This document shows, piece by piece, positions 1 to 13,700 of a stretch of 64,000 nt of DNA. The position numbers were made by a program, and so were the translations under genes. The stretch is taken from assembly GCF_034190915.1 (NCBI RefSeq), contig NW_026947484.1, positions 140,652,982 through 140,716,981 on the forward strand, given 5' to 3'. The notes beneath the pieces were generated by a model. It was not told the DNA's origin. It made no database searches and saw only the letters and a program-made list of their open reading frames with translations. The stretch's first letter is position 1. Every line of letters begins with the position of its first letter. This DNA is from Cavia porcellus. Taxonomy: Eukaryota > Chordata > Mammalia > Rodentia > Caviidae.

Positions 1-367
1 CCCATGCATTTAGATAGGAAGTATCTAAAGTAGGGAAGGCCAATCTGATGAGGTTATCTGAAGGCAGCAGATTACAAAAATGTTTGGGCAAAGAACCATC
101 CAGGCCAATGAAACAGCTAAACAAAAGACACCTGTTTCTCAATTTAAATCAGAATCTTGACTCCTTCATCTGATTGAGTCAGATCCTTTTATTTGCAATA
201 GTTTTTCAGTGTTGTGCCTGTGAGAAACCTTCTTGCCATTCACTTGACTGTTTTTCTTTTTAAACTGAAAACACAGAAACTATTTGTTAGAGTCTTAGTG
301 ACTTTTTATAAGTGTTTATTTTACAATAGTATCTTTCAAATGTTATTTGTGATTTTTTTTTAACTAG
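1..367 (+). other. PDE4DIP: 3' end of an upstream PDE4DIP intron
   Basis: AT-rich sequence ending in a T-run and the acceptor ...TTTAACTAG at 359-367. No repeat or other gene is recognisable in it. Confidence 0.8.
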
Positions 368-535
368 GCTGCTTCAGAGAAGATAGTGCAAGCCCTAATG
401 GAAAGAAATTCAGAATTACAGGCCTTGCGCCAGTATTTAGGAGGGAAAGACTTCATGATGACTCAAGTACTCGTCTCAAACCAACAAGCTGACATTACCT
501 CCATTGGCCCTCATTTGGGAGAGCAGACTGACCAA
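368..535 (+). CDS. PDE4DIP: PDE4DIP exon 1 of window (local residues 1-56)
   Basis: Phase 0 to phase 0. It opens with AASEKIVQALMERNSELQAL, a coiled-coil segment conserved in myomegalin, and then a less conserved linker ending in EQTDQ. The acceptor is CTAG at 364-367 and the donor is CAA|GTAAG at 536. It starts a coiled coil that continues in exons 3-5. Confidence 0.93.
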
Positions 536-1758
536 GTAAGAATTACTAACTCATAAATTTCATGTTGACTGATTTTCTTACATTTCAGTTTAATGTGTTT
601 CAGTTTTATATAAGTTTAATAATTGTAATACAAATTGTATGAGAATATTCTGAATCCTATCATTATGCTCATAGTTTTTGCATCTTCCTAAATCCCCCAA
701 TTCTTCCAATTTTTAGGGGTCAATGCATATACCCTCCAGAGATAGCACTTCATTGACTACTAAAGAGGATGCTAATATACCCAGGTCCACATTAGGTAAG
801 TATCAAGTTTTATTTCATGAGGAGACCTTTTGTTTTTCTCTTTTTTGTCTCTCTGTATTAATAGATTGGCTAATGGAAAAATAAGTCGATTCCCCGGAAA
901 GGCTAGAAATATGTCACTTCTAAGAATTGCCCTTACCTTGTGTTGATTAATGCTTATTGCTCCAGGTTCAGAATTTAGTGTAGTGAAACTGCATCCTAAT
1001 TCCCCTTTTTAAATAGCTTTACCAGGATTCAGAAGTGCGAGATGTAGTGCTTCCATGCCTGGATAGCAGAGCCCATAAAATTGGCAGCTTTTAGATATCT
1101 CTCAAGGCTAGGGATGGTCCTTGTAACTTGGTATCACTTATGTTAAAGTGTTGGAAGGGATGAACAGTATACATTGAGCTATTTGCCAAGCTAAGCCTTA
1201 TCTAAGTGATGGTTTCAGGGCCTGAACTCTATAAAGGGAACAAATTCTGTGCATGATGGGAGCATAACACCAGTGGATTCCTTGGACTGGAGTCTGTGAG
1301 ACAAAGATCAGTGTTAGGATAGCCTTGAGGAAGTTACTGCTCAGGGAGTTCTGAAAGTACAGACTCCTGATGATTAATAGGGTGGTAATTACAGTGCTAA
1401 GAAAGGTTCTGAACTTAGAAAATCATCCTATGGTTATTTGGTTGATAGCAACTATACAGAAATTTTGTGTGTATATATATATATATATCATAGTGTAGAA
1501 TAATAAAGAATTTGAAAAATCTCACAAATTATCATTGTGTAGTTGGAAAACTATGCTAGTTAGTGAAAGAGTAAAAATGTTAACTTTAACTTATTTTATA
1601 TTTGTCTTTTTTTAAAAACCATACTTTTCTTCAGTTTTTTATTTTGGAAAATTTAAAATTATAGACTATAAGACAAAACAGTATAGTGTAAACCCATATA
1701 ATATTTTCATTAGGATTTGTCAGTTGTTAATATTTTTGCCACATGTGAATTATTTCTT

Positions 1759-1790
<32 letters not shown>

Positions 1791-4700
1791 TATACATATA
1801 TATATGTGTATATATATATACCAGGTAAATATATATATGCATACACACACACACACACACAATTTTTCTGAACCACTGGAGTTTTTTTGGCGGAGGGTAT
1901 GAGGGATTGAACTCATAACCTTGCACTCACCAGGCAGTTGCTTATGCCTCTGAGCTAAATCCCTGGCCTCTTGGAGTACTTCTTATAGACGCTATAACAT
2001 TTCATCCCCAAACACTTCAGTTAAATACTTCCTAGGAACAAGGGCATTCTCCAACATACCAATAATATATTTATCCTCCTCAGGCAATTTGACCTTCATA
2101 TTGTCTTAGTATCTAATGTACAGTCTATATTCAAAGTTCCTCTTGTCTCAATAATGTTTTCTGTAGTTGTGTCTACCCCTGAATTCCTACCTTAGGGATC
2201 ATACATTTGCTACAATATCATGTCTTTTCAATTTTCTTTGATTTAGAATAGCTTTATACTTTTGTTTTTGTGTTTTGTGACATTGAGAATTTTTAAGAAT
2301 TCAGGTTAATGTTCTGCGGTTCTGCTCTGATTACTTCCTCATGGTTAGTTTCAAGTTAAAGATTTTTAGCAAGAACAGTGTATAAGTGATGTCTTTCTCA
2401 GTGCATCATATCAGTGCATATTAATTAGTTTGTATCATACTTGGTAATATTAACTTTAGTCATTTTGTTAAATTACACTGTGTCTGCAAGATCTCTTCAC
2501 TGTAAAGATCTTTTTCCCTTTGTAATTAATAAGCAATGTACCACCTGATATCTTGAGATACTGACAGTTGTGTTTCCCAACAATTAGAAGCTTTGCCATC
2601 CTCTGACCTTGCCTAAACCAACTGTTACACTAGTGATTTTTTAAAAAAATGATTTTTATATTTCTGAAATTTCTATTTATTAGTAGATATTTATAAAGAG
2701 CTGTCTTTCCTGTTTCCCCACCTCAATTTTGATTAGTTTCGTATGAATCATGTCTTAGGAAAATCATTACAGTATCTACTTCTGTTACTATTCTATTTGA
2801 TGCCCAAATTAGGCCAATAAAAACTTCTTCACACCCTTGCTCTGTTCTTTTTTCTGTTTCCTCATCAGTTCTTGAGAACTCTCATAGTTTTTGGCACAGT
2901 AACATGCTATGATCATCTTTTATTTACCTATGTCAGCTCTGCAACCATCTATTAATAGAAGCTACTTGGCTCTTTTAATAGATGATAAATTTTGAAAGTA
3001 ACATCTCGGCACATGCTATGTTCTGTGTTTTATGAGTGTCATTTTCTTCTAGACCCTGTTAAGTAAACAGTTTGCAATGAGTTTTTTAAAAAGTATGTGT
3101 GTACATGTATGTGTGTCAGAGAAAGAGGGAAAATATAGTTCCTGCCATTTTAACAACACATTCTATTTTTCTCATCGTATATTTATAGCTTTAACATCGA
3201 GAATTCTAGTTACCTTTAACATCAATATATTTCAAAATATTTATGTAGTTGCACAATACACAAAAATAGTTTCAGAATTACTACATGAATAACACTATAA
3301 ACAATATTATGTGAAATATTTCAGATTTCTTTTAGTTCTTTCTATTCTCAGGGTATTCACCACTAAGGGTATATAGTTAAGAGTAGTAAGTTAAAAATTA
3401 GACCAAGCATGGTGCTGTGTAATCCCAGCACTCAGGAGGCTGAGACAGGAGGATCTCTGTGAGTTCAAAGCCAAACTGAGCTATGTAGCGAACCCTTGTC
3501 TCAAAAAAAAACCCAAAACAAAACAGGGATGAGGATTTAACTCAGCACTATAAGTGCTTGCCTGGCAGGTGCCAGGTCATGAGTTAGATCCTGGTACCAA
3601 AACAAACAAACAAACAAACAAAAGCAAATTATTTGAGTTATCTCCTCCTTTATAGCAAGTATTTAACACAGTTTAAAAGTCAAATATATAGAATGGTATC
3701 CTCCGAAATTGCAGCTACTTTTCTGTCGTTGTCTTCTGTTTCTGTTTTTCTCTTGCAGGTAACCAGTTTCATTTCTGGTTATCCTCCCTGTGTATTCTTT
3801 TTTTTTTTCAGATATAAGCGGATAACTCATATATGTATGTTTCCCCCTTCTTCCTAATAGATTGTTCTTTGAGTTTAGCTTGTTTTACATAAATGTATCA
3901 TCAAACCACTCCATATAAGTTTGTAAACACTTTGCACATTCTTTTTTACAGCTACCTAACCTGTGTGAACATACTGTCAATGATTTAATCTTTTCTTTAT
4001 AGTACGTAAATTAATTGTAGTATTTTGCTATTATAAATAATGCTATAGAGTACATATGTATTTTTTTACTGCTTGGATGCAGTCTCATGTGTTTAGTGAT
4101 CAAAATAAGTACTACTGTGTATTCATTTTAGGAGATTTGGATACGGTTGCAGGGCTGGAGAAAGAACTGAGCAATGCTAAAGAGGAACTTGAACTCATGA
4201 CTAAAAAAGAAAGAGAAAGTCAGGTAAGTTTTCTAGTCAAAGCTAATTTCTAAATTCTATTTTTCAAAATTGTTTATGTTTATATTCTTTAAGTATAATA
4301 CTCTGAGCCCAAATGCAAGGTTTGCCTTTTTTTTATAGAAACATATAAATCATGTTATATATTTTTTATCAGTTAGATGCTCTTGTTTTTGTAAGTTGGT
4401 ATCATTAAAACTTTTTAAGTATGGAACAAACACAGTTTTGTCTACCTGTTATTAACTGGAATAAAAATTTAAAGCATTTATGAAAAAAAGAAGTACTTGT
4501 AATTGCTGCTTAGAATTATGATAGGGAACCTATGAAATTACAATTTAGAAATAAAAAAATCACTATAACAGTAGCATTCATTGAGTGCCTATTATATGCA
4601 GTGTATTGTGCCAAGTTTTTAAACTAGTGCCCATGTTCACAGTGCTACACAAAATATATAGCATCAGCTCTCTTTTATACATAAAAAAGCTAAAACACTA

Positions 4701-7700
4701 ACTCATTAATATAGAGTGAATATGGCCATATAACTAATAAATGCTGAAGCTGAAATTTTAAACTCAAGTCTTTTGTGACTCCACATATTTGATAAAAAGT
4801 CATTTCCTGGAGCACATTTTTTTTCTACTTTATATCTTTTTCTCTCAGTAGAATTTCATCAGTTTTCTTAGAAGAGAATCCCTTCCCCTCAATCTTCCCT
4901 ATTGAGCCAATTACATGTCCCGTATGATGGAGAAGACATTTTAGGGCCATAGTGTAGAATTAAAGAGTAAAATTAAGAACTTAACATGTGCTGTGGTATG
5001 GTATTTTAGGTCAGTCAGTGTCATGGGTTCCTCACTTAAGTCTAGCTAGCACAGTTCCTCAGTTTTTTCTGCCTTTTCATATTGATGCGTACTATTAAAC
5101 CTGTGTTCATATTTGTGATAAAATAGTCTTATTTTACCTCTTGATTTCCTTACCATGTTTCCCCTTACAAGCAGACTTGTAGTATGTGATTCAGTTAGTT
5201 TTGAGGAAATGAGAGTGTGTGGCATTTTAAAAATCTGGTTTAAAAATCTGCTTGTTCATCTCCCCTTTTGTTTTATTTCTATTTAATCAATTAGCTGGTT
5301 AAGAATGTCAAATACTTTAGGTTCCACAAGATGTTCTTGTATTGTTTATATAGCGAGTGATGTTACTTTGGGTTCTGTCTATTTTCAGGATCATAAAACT
5401 TAATGTCCATGAATAGAGATTTTAAATGAATGATATTTAGATATGGCTTATCTTTATGTATCCTTTTACTACCTATGTCTAAGTCTAATGTCTGTATAAA
5501 TTATCACATTCCCTCTAATATTAGGTAATTATCAAAAACCGTAGATTTTCCCATATTTTAGACATTTTGTTTGTGGTAGTAGAACTAGCAGTAGTTATCA
5601 TTTGTTGATTCCCTGTTGTGTCCCTAGTTCCCCAAAATAAATATTATTCCTATTTTATTTTTGAGCAAATCAAGTATCAGTTTGTTCATTTGTTTGTTTA
5701 TTTATTTTGGAATTTTGGCTTTTTTTAGACAGTTCTCACTAGGTAGTTCAGGCTGGCCTTGAACTCATAGTGATCCTCCTGTCTTGGTCTCCCAAGTGCT
5801 AGAATTACAGGCATGCACCACCACACCAAGCCCAAGTCTCAGTTAAATGTCACGTCCAATTTATGCAAAGATTTAAAGCCTATGTTAGTTTGACTACAGA
5901 ACTTTTATTGTGTTGCAAAAAATGTTTTCTTCTTCATGTTTTCATTTTCTCTAGTGGAGTAAACACTTCAGTACATCACCTTATCTGTAAATTGAAGAGT
6001 AGTTACCCAAAGGATAATTGTTCACTCATCAGATATATAGGTATCATCTCTAAGCAAGGGCTAGCACCGAAATAAGGTAGTGAGCAAAATCAATAAGCTC
6101 CCTCTCTGAGTTTATGTAATTGATTTCTACTAGAGGGAGAAACAAGCAAATGCATATTATAATTATAGGTTATAATAAATGATATGAGGATGTAACATGG
6201 ACAGGGATCACATTAAAATGGCCAAAAAAGGCTTCTTCCTTGAGAATATGACATAAGCTGGTAGCTAAGAATGAAGAAGCAGCAGCCCTTTGCAAGATAT
6301 TTCGGGCCAGGGGAACAATATATATAAAGGCCCTGAGTCAAAACAAATTCTGGTGTTCCAGGAAAAGGTAAAAGTCTAGTGTGCCTGGAGGGTCAGGAAT
6401 GAGGAATGAAGTAGGTACTAAAGTGGGAAGAGTAGATGTAAGCCAGATCACTAGTTTGATCAAAAGAACTAAATATAAGGAAAGCATTTATCATGTGTGT
6501 GGGACATGGTAAACACCCAGTAAATATTAGTAGGAATGCTTCTTTTGATTTTTAGTGAATTTTGTCATAATCAGTATTTGTGGTTTTTCTGGTGAGGAGT
6601 GAAGAAAGATGCAACTCTGAAAATGTAGGCCTTACAATGTTAATTTTTGGTAAGGTTTCTTTGTCAATGCTGATGTGTTCCTTTTTGGGAAGCATGTTAA
6701 ATTTGGTGATCTCTGATAATGTAAGCAGTCATTATTGCTTGATGGCTTTTTAAATCATTAAGAATTGCAAAATGGAGCCATTTAATTGCATCATGTTTTC
6801 GTCTATTAAGTGAAGTATTTATATAAAGAAAAACTTTGTTTCCTGCTAATGATGAATTTTTATATATCAAAACAAGATCATTAATTAAATAAATATGATG
6901 TGTTTATCTTGCCAACTAAAATGGAGAACATCATTAAAAACATCACAGCTTCTCATAAAGTGCCTTTTGGTACCACACTGCATGGCTGTATTAATTTGTA
7001 ATACATCATTTGTGTTGTGGTTTCTCTTGCATTATTGGTTGTCACTGGTGTAACATTAGGCTGTAAATGTGACAGGTATTGTGTTTCCTTTGTCTACTGA
7101 CTCCACAGTGTCTTTCCTTCCCAGATGGAACTTTCTGCTCTTCAGTCCATGATAGCTGTGCAAGAGGAAGAGCTGCAGGTGCAAGCTGCTGATCTGGAGT
7201 CCCTGACCAGGAACATACAGATAAAAGAAGACCTCATAAAGGTGTTTCAGAGGTTTTTAAAGGCCACTGGAAATGTTTGTAGTTCAGAGTACCTATATGG
7301 CACCTTCAAACAAAATATGACTAAAGCCGCTTGGTCAGTGCTTGTCAGTCTCCTACTGGAAAGCATAGTGGGCTGTTTCAAGAGAATTCCCCATCTCTCC
7401 TAAATAAGGTTTTTATTACTATTTTTAATTTTATGCTTATTTTTTGACTTCTAGGACCTGCAAATGCAACTGGTTGATCCTGAAGATATTCCAGCTATGG
7501 AACGCTTGACCCAAGAAGTCTTACTCCTTCGGGAAAAAGTTGCTGCAGTGGAATCTCAGGATCAAGAAATTTCGGGAAACCGAAGACAACAAGTAGGTTA
7601 TTACAGTGCAAACTATTTTTTTTTGGAATAAACAATGGAAGTCCTGTTAAGTAGACTAATTATGAAGAGGTCGATTGTTGTTATTTCATAGAGAACCCAT

Positions 7701-10700
7701 GCTCTGTATTTCCCTGCATTGTCAGTAGCAGCCACAGATACTGCTTTCTGGCATTTGTAGTCCTGACATGAGCAGCAGTTATTCCCCACTCTCACACGTA
7801 TATCACCTTCCTCAACAGAATCCTCATCTGCCCTCATTTAGCCATGTTCAAGGCCATCCCAACTTTAAAAAAATTAAAATTAAATTAAAAACAAAACAAA
7901 ACTTGTCTCTGTACCCCCATGTCTGTCCTTTTCAATGTCAAACTTTTCAAAAAAGATTTACTTATCTCTATTCCCTGTCTACATTATTACCTTTCTCACC
8001 ACTCAACTTACTCCAATCTTACTTTTTCTTTTATCTTAAACAGATGGCTGCCAGTTACATATTATCATGGATAATTATCTTTGTGGCGCATATTGTAGCT
8101 CACAGTGATACATGATGAATGTCTTTCCCCCATGCTACATATCTAGTAAGCTTTTTCCTAGAACTGAGCAGAACCTATCATACAGAAGGTGCTTAATAAC
8201 TATTTACTGAATACATACTGAAAACTTCCTATTTTATGTTTCTCTCTCGTCCATCCTTACTTTGTTGCACTTCGTTTTCTTAGCATCTTTCCTAGACTTC
8301 TGGCTTCTTCCTTTTTCATTCTTGTGCCTATATGTGAATTTACCTTTAAGGACATAAAAAAAGTATATATACAGTGAAAATGAATGTGACATGGATCTGA
8401 AAACTGTAAAATACCACCGAAAGCTTAAGAAATAAGGTAGTGAGTTGGATGCAGTTATAGTATGTGCTAATACATTCTTTTTGTCTCTTTCTCCAGACTA
8501 ATTGTGGCTTTCTGTCTCTCCGTGCTACATGCATGTTGCTTCTTCTCTCTTTCCATAGTTGCTGCTGATGCTAGAAGGACTAACAGATGAACGGAGTCGA
8601 CTTAATGAGGCCTTACAAGCTGAAAGGCAGCTCTACAGCAGTTTGGTGAAGTTCCATGCCCATCCAGAGAGGTAAGAGAGTGACTTTTCCCTTTTTAAAA
8701 CATGTTTTATTCCTTTTAGCCTTCTTCTTTTTATTTCTTCTATTTACTATGTGCAGGTGCTTATAATACCAAAAAGATAAAGAAAGCTATTCAATGTGTC
8801 ATTTTTATGAGCATTGCTCTGAGTCTCAATGTCTAACTCTTAAGTTAGAAACTGTGTATTTTGCATAGTTTTTGCAAAGATTGAGAAAACAGGTTATGTA
8901 CTTAAAACAGTGTCTTGCATTGAATAAGCACTCAATGTATGTTCCGTTCTTTTTCTGCTTTATGTCCTGTTAAAGGCTGTTCTACTATGAAAGTAAGGAT
9001 GCTGGTATTCATTTAATATCATTGCATAACATTGAAGAAAACATGCTCATTGTGATGGCCTATATCACCCCAGAATCGGTGATAGCCATCATTATGAATA
9101 TATTTTCTTATGCTTCTTGAACTTGGGCATGTATATTATATCCTTCTGGTTAATTTTATATTCCTTTGTTTTTATTTTTCTCGTTTTGCCTTCCCACCTA
9201 GCCCTTTATTCTCTTTTACAACTCTTATTCTTTTATTATTCACTTTGTTTTAATTTCTTACTGGGTTTTTAAAATGTTTTCTTTTTACCTCAGGAAGATG
9301 AATCAGGAAATGTATGATAGGAACACTGGCTTGTATTACCTTTTAAAGAGCTTCTGAATCTGTAGTCTGTGAGCTGGCTTCTTTTTCAGAGTGCTGTCAC
9401 ATTTGGTTACAAATGACAAAGTAGATGTCCTCAGTAGCAGTCATGCTCGGGCCAGTCTTGCTTCATTTCAGGTTGCATTTTTCATAAGCTAAAGCTCTCA
9501 AGTAATGAAATGCTTATGTGGGCTATAAGAATATGAGGTCAATCCTAGGAGCTATTATTTTATGTGAGATTGCTCAAGAATTTCCCTTAAAAGGACAGTT
9601 TTAAAGGAAGGAACAGACTTGCTAATCTACCAGCAATGAACTCAAATGCCTCAACAAAAGACTACATTCATTTATTATGTGTTCTGGAGAACAAGCACTT
9701 AGAAAGTCTCATGACCTGGAGTGGCATTGATGGCTCTTTGGAAACAATGTGAGGACTCCTTACAGTTGATAGCTAATCCATTTTCCTTCCATGTGGCATG
9801 TTTAATCAGCTCTGAGAGAGACCGAACCCTGCAGGTGGAACTGGAAGGGGCCCAGGTGTTGCGTACTCGGCTAGAAGAAGTTCTTGGAAGAAGCCTGGAG
9901 CGCTTAAGCAGGCTGGAGACCCTGGCCGCCATTGGAGGTGGGGAACTGGAAAGTGTGCAAGTTCATCACAAGCATGCCTACTGAGCACTGGCTGGTCAGA
10001 CTGCAGCCCAGGATGGAAAACCTTGTTTTCACTAACCAGAGAGCCTGTCTGACTTGGGAGAATGAAATGGTGACTTACTAATAATAGAATTGGCACAAGT
10101 AGCATCTACACAAAGTGAAACTCACTTTAGCCTATTTGTGTCTCACTGTATATATCTCTTTCAGTTAAATGGTAGCGGTGACAAAGTGTATTTGCACATT
10201 TAATTCATTCTATTTTAGTTCTTCCATGAATATTCATTCCTTTTCCTAGTCATTCCTCCTCATTTCCTTACCGCTCTGTGGGCCAATAAAGTTTATTCCT
10301 CCCCCACCTCTACAATCCATATATGCTCCATATCATTTCATAAATGCATGTGTGTGTATTATTTTTGCCATTCAATCAGCTCGTGCTCTCTGAGAGCAGT
10401 TTTTAAAATCAAGTTGAAGAATAAAACAAAAATTTCAAGATGAGGGAAAAAGATTGAAAGTCTATAAGAGGGGCCGGGAGTTTAGCTCAGCAGCACAAGC
10501 GCCTGCCTGGCAAACGAGGTCGCAAGTTCGATCCCTGGTACAAAAAAAAAGGTTAAACTGAAAGTATAAGAATGACTTTGAAAAGTGGTATAACCTTTAT
10601 TAGAAGGTAATTAAAATCAGACTAGTCTTAGGCCACATTAAAGAGTAGACACGGAGACTAATGTGTTTCTAGTAAACTTTCTTCTAATAGTGTGTTTCAG

Positions 10701-13700
10701 AGTTGGCAGTTGAATGACACAGGTGAAATTAGGTTGTTCCATAGTAAGTTCTATCCTTTTTTTGTCCTTTTGGGTTTTCTTAAGCCAAGGGCATTCTGTC
10801 TAGTCAGAACATGACTTCAGGAATGATTTTCTATAGTCACAATTCTCTGTATAAGAAGATAATTGTCAGTGTAATATCTGCTCCCTTTGAAATCAGTGTT
10901 TTACCACATAACTCATGATAGCCAGAGAAAAATATTTCTTCTATATTCCATGTAATGGTACTGGATGGAATGCTTTCTTTTCATTATCTCATGTGTATAC
11001 ACTTCTCCATATTAAAATAAATAATGGGCTTTAGTCTCTAAGTGCTTGAGTGATTTAGAATGAAATGCCACAAATATGTATTCTTGGTTTTAGTCATTGT
11101 CTCATTGCTTTCTTGTGGCAACATGAGAGCTGCAAAGAAAGGGCACTGAAGATTGTATTTCTGGTATCTTAACTGTCAAGAGTTTGAAAAATGACCAGCA
11201 TTACTGTGGAGCTTTGTGAGTTCAACACCATGACGTTTCTCAACTTCTGTAGGCTATAAGTTTCCTAGAGTAGAAGCTGAGATTTCCATTAGTTTAAACA
11301 TGGAGTTAAGTTTGGAATTTCTAGCTCCCTAAGTATGTGGTACAGCACCCTTTCTAAGCTAGGTGGTTCACAGTGATTTTTCTTTTTTTTTAACATGAGC
11401 CTTTGTTTCTTTTACATTCTTCTGCTGACATTGCTTATCTTATATCCCAAATTCCATCCAAGGTGCTACAACCTTACCTCTGCCAGTAATAGAACATTAG
11501 TCAAAACAAAGTGCCCTGGAGAAAATGTCCTATGGAGGAACACCCTGGAATCTTCTGATTAAGTATAGTAGTTTGCAAAGATTGATAGCTATATGTTATA
11601 GATTTTAATAACCTTTGAGAAAAAGAGAATAACAATGGAAAAGAGATAGGAAATAGAATAATCTACCTTTTGTAGTCTCCCCATTTTAAGTGACCCTTTT
11701 TTGAACAAAACTTTCAACTTTCCACAAGTAGGAAGGTAATAAGAGTTGGGCTATAGAAATGTCAACCCATTAAAGACTAGTCTATTGTCATTACAACAAG
11801 GCATTTAGGAAATAGTGTCCCTTATTTGTACTAATAGACTAAGGAAATGTTCTGTGTCTGCTGTTAAGTTTCAACCATGGATGAATCTTGAGTCCTAATA
11901 GTGATTGTAGTTGTGTATGTTAGTAATAACTGCTTCTGTCAACCTCCAATAACAGTAGATTAGTAGAAAGATAAATTAAGCTTTGATCTTAATACCATAA
12001 ATGTGACTAAAACCTGATACTAACTTGCTGGTCTTCATAACTGGAATGAGACCTGAGAACAGTGCTATTTGGAGAACACTTACTGGTCTAACAAGTTTTT
12101 GTGATAATTTGATATCTAATGATTAGAGCACATAATTCTAATTTCTAATTTTTGTCTGTAACCCAAAGATAGATGATATTGTGACTGAACACACCATGCA
12201 CATAATCATATATAGCCTGATATAACATGCCTCTATTTCTCTCTTTAGGAGCATAGACTTATTGGATTATTCTACCTTTGTCAGGGATTTTTCAAAATTA
12301 TAATAGTTTTAGATAAAGCATTATGTGCATATAGAAGCTTGTGCTTGAATAAAAAATCTTGGGAGAAAATCCGTAAGTAAATTTTTACTTAGGCCATGCT
12401 TAATTGGAAACATGGAACTTAGAAAAATCCATACTCATAGATAGCTTTTGTCTCACATTTCCTTTTGAATAGTAGTAATATGTAGACAAATGGATTTTAA
12501 TCATTTTTAGAACTATGGAGTTGAAAAAGACCTCTAAGAGAAGTTATTTAATGAGTGAAACAGACATCCTTATGACATGTTTTCCTTCTCTATTGTAGGT
12601 GTTTTGTTTTATTTTGTTTTTGTGGAGTTAGGAATCGAACCTTAAAGCTTTGTGTGTGTGGTAGGCCACTGAGCTAGACTCAGCCCTTCTATTGTAGTTT
12701 TAAATTACTGAAATCTGAAGACTTTTAGAACTTAATAGAAACCAACATTTGTCTCATCTTTTTGCTAATTAGCCAAATTAGAACTTTTTTGGGAAATCAT
12801 GATTGGGCAATTTTAATATGACAGCCTGTGATGGAGTATACTTTTATCCCCTATTCTCCACTACTATTCTCATTTAGAAGTGCAGAGAAGCAATATTAAT
12901 TCTTACACAGAGAATATTCCTAGTTCATGCTTTAAAAAGACTGTGAATTGCATTATATATAGTAAAATATCTATTAAGGATTAAGAAAAATCTTAACCTC
13001 CATATGATCCCAACCAAAAGAAATAGTTCAGTACCTTCTGCTTACACAGTTTATACATGAGTATTCTGTGTGGGTAGATCCTAAAGGACCTATCACCCTA
13101 ATGCTTCTTTATGCCTTTAAGTCACTATCTAAGTAGTAAATAGTTGGATTTATAGCTTTGAAAATTAATTTCAGTTCTCTCTACTTTGATCTTCAAGTTG
13201 GGTTTGGAATCTTCTAACTAGGAAAAAAGCAGCAGATCGTATTACAGCAAAAATTGTTCTTTTCTTCAAGAAGTAAAGGTTGACTCACCTAGCTAGTTAT
13301 TTTCCTTTGGGCTTTAATTCTTAGAACAATTTTAATACTTTTGCTTTCTTTGAGAGCTAGTATTAGAATACTCTAATTCCCATTGTTTGGATAGTCACTG
13401 TTTTCTAGTTTCATTAAGGGGGGATAATAGGAATAGGTACAGAATCTTTAAAGTTGATTCCTAAAAAATTCAAGTTGCCTCCTCAACAAGAACCCCAGAT
13501 AGTACTAAGCAGGTCTGCAGCCAGCATCCTGTAGGGAAAGTTGATAAACTTACTATGAGTTAGAAAAAAATATTAGTAATGTACATATGCTTCCATCTTA
13601 TCTTGAGGAAATCATATATGGAAGGTATAATAAATGAAAAAGAAAAGTTTTATTTTTCAGACATTAACATCCTATGAGATAGAAGCACATATTTACTAAT

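Larger units (their letters stand above)
796..4131 (+). other. PDE4DIP: Intron 2
   Basis: 3.3-kb intron. It holds a TA/CA microsatellite at 1758-1861, a reversed tRNA-type SINE at 1872-1968 and a B1+ID dimer at 3401-3622. The rest is AT-rich with no recognised element. Confidence 0.85.
4224..7124 (+). other. PDE4DIP: Intron 3
   Basis: 2.9-kb intron. It holds an old MIR-like SINE on the minus strand at about 4575-4790 and a reversed B1 at 5710-5833. The remainder is AT-rich with no recognised gene. Confidence 0.8.

Noticed and set aside
1717..1902. ORF encoding YIYIYI / HTHTHT
   Set aside because: Translation of a TA/CA microsatellite.
3401..3517. Primate Alu
   Set aside because: It is a 7SL monomer of B1 type followed by a tRNA-like half, not an Alu dimer.
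7125..7403. Separate gene starting at ATG 7125
   Set aside because: 7125-7241 is an internal PDE4DIP exon with acceptor and donor; the ORF beyond 7241 is intron sequence.
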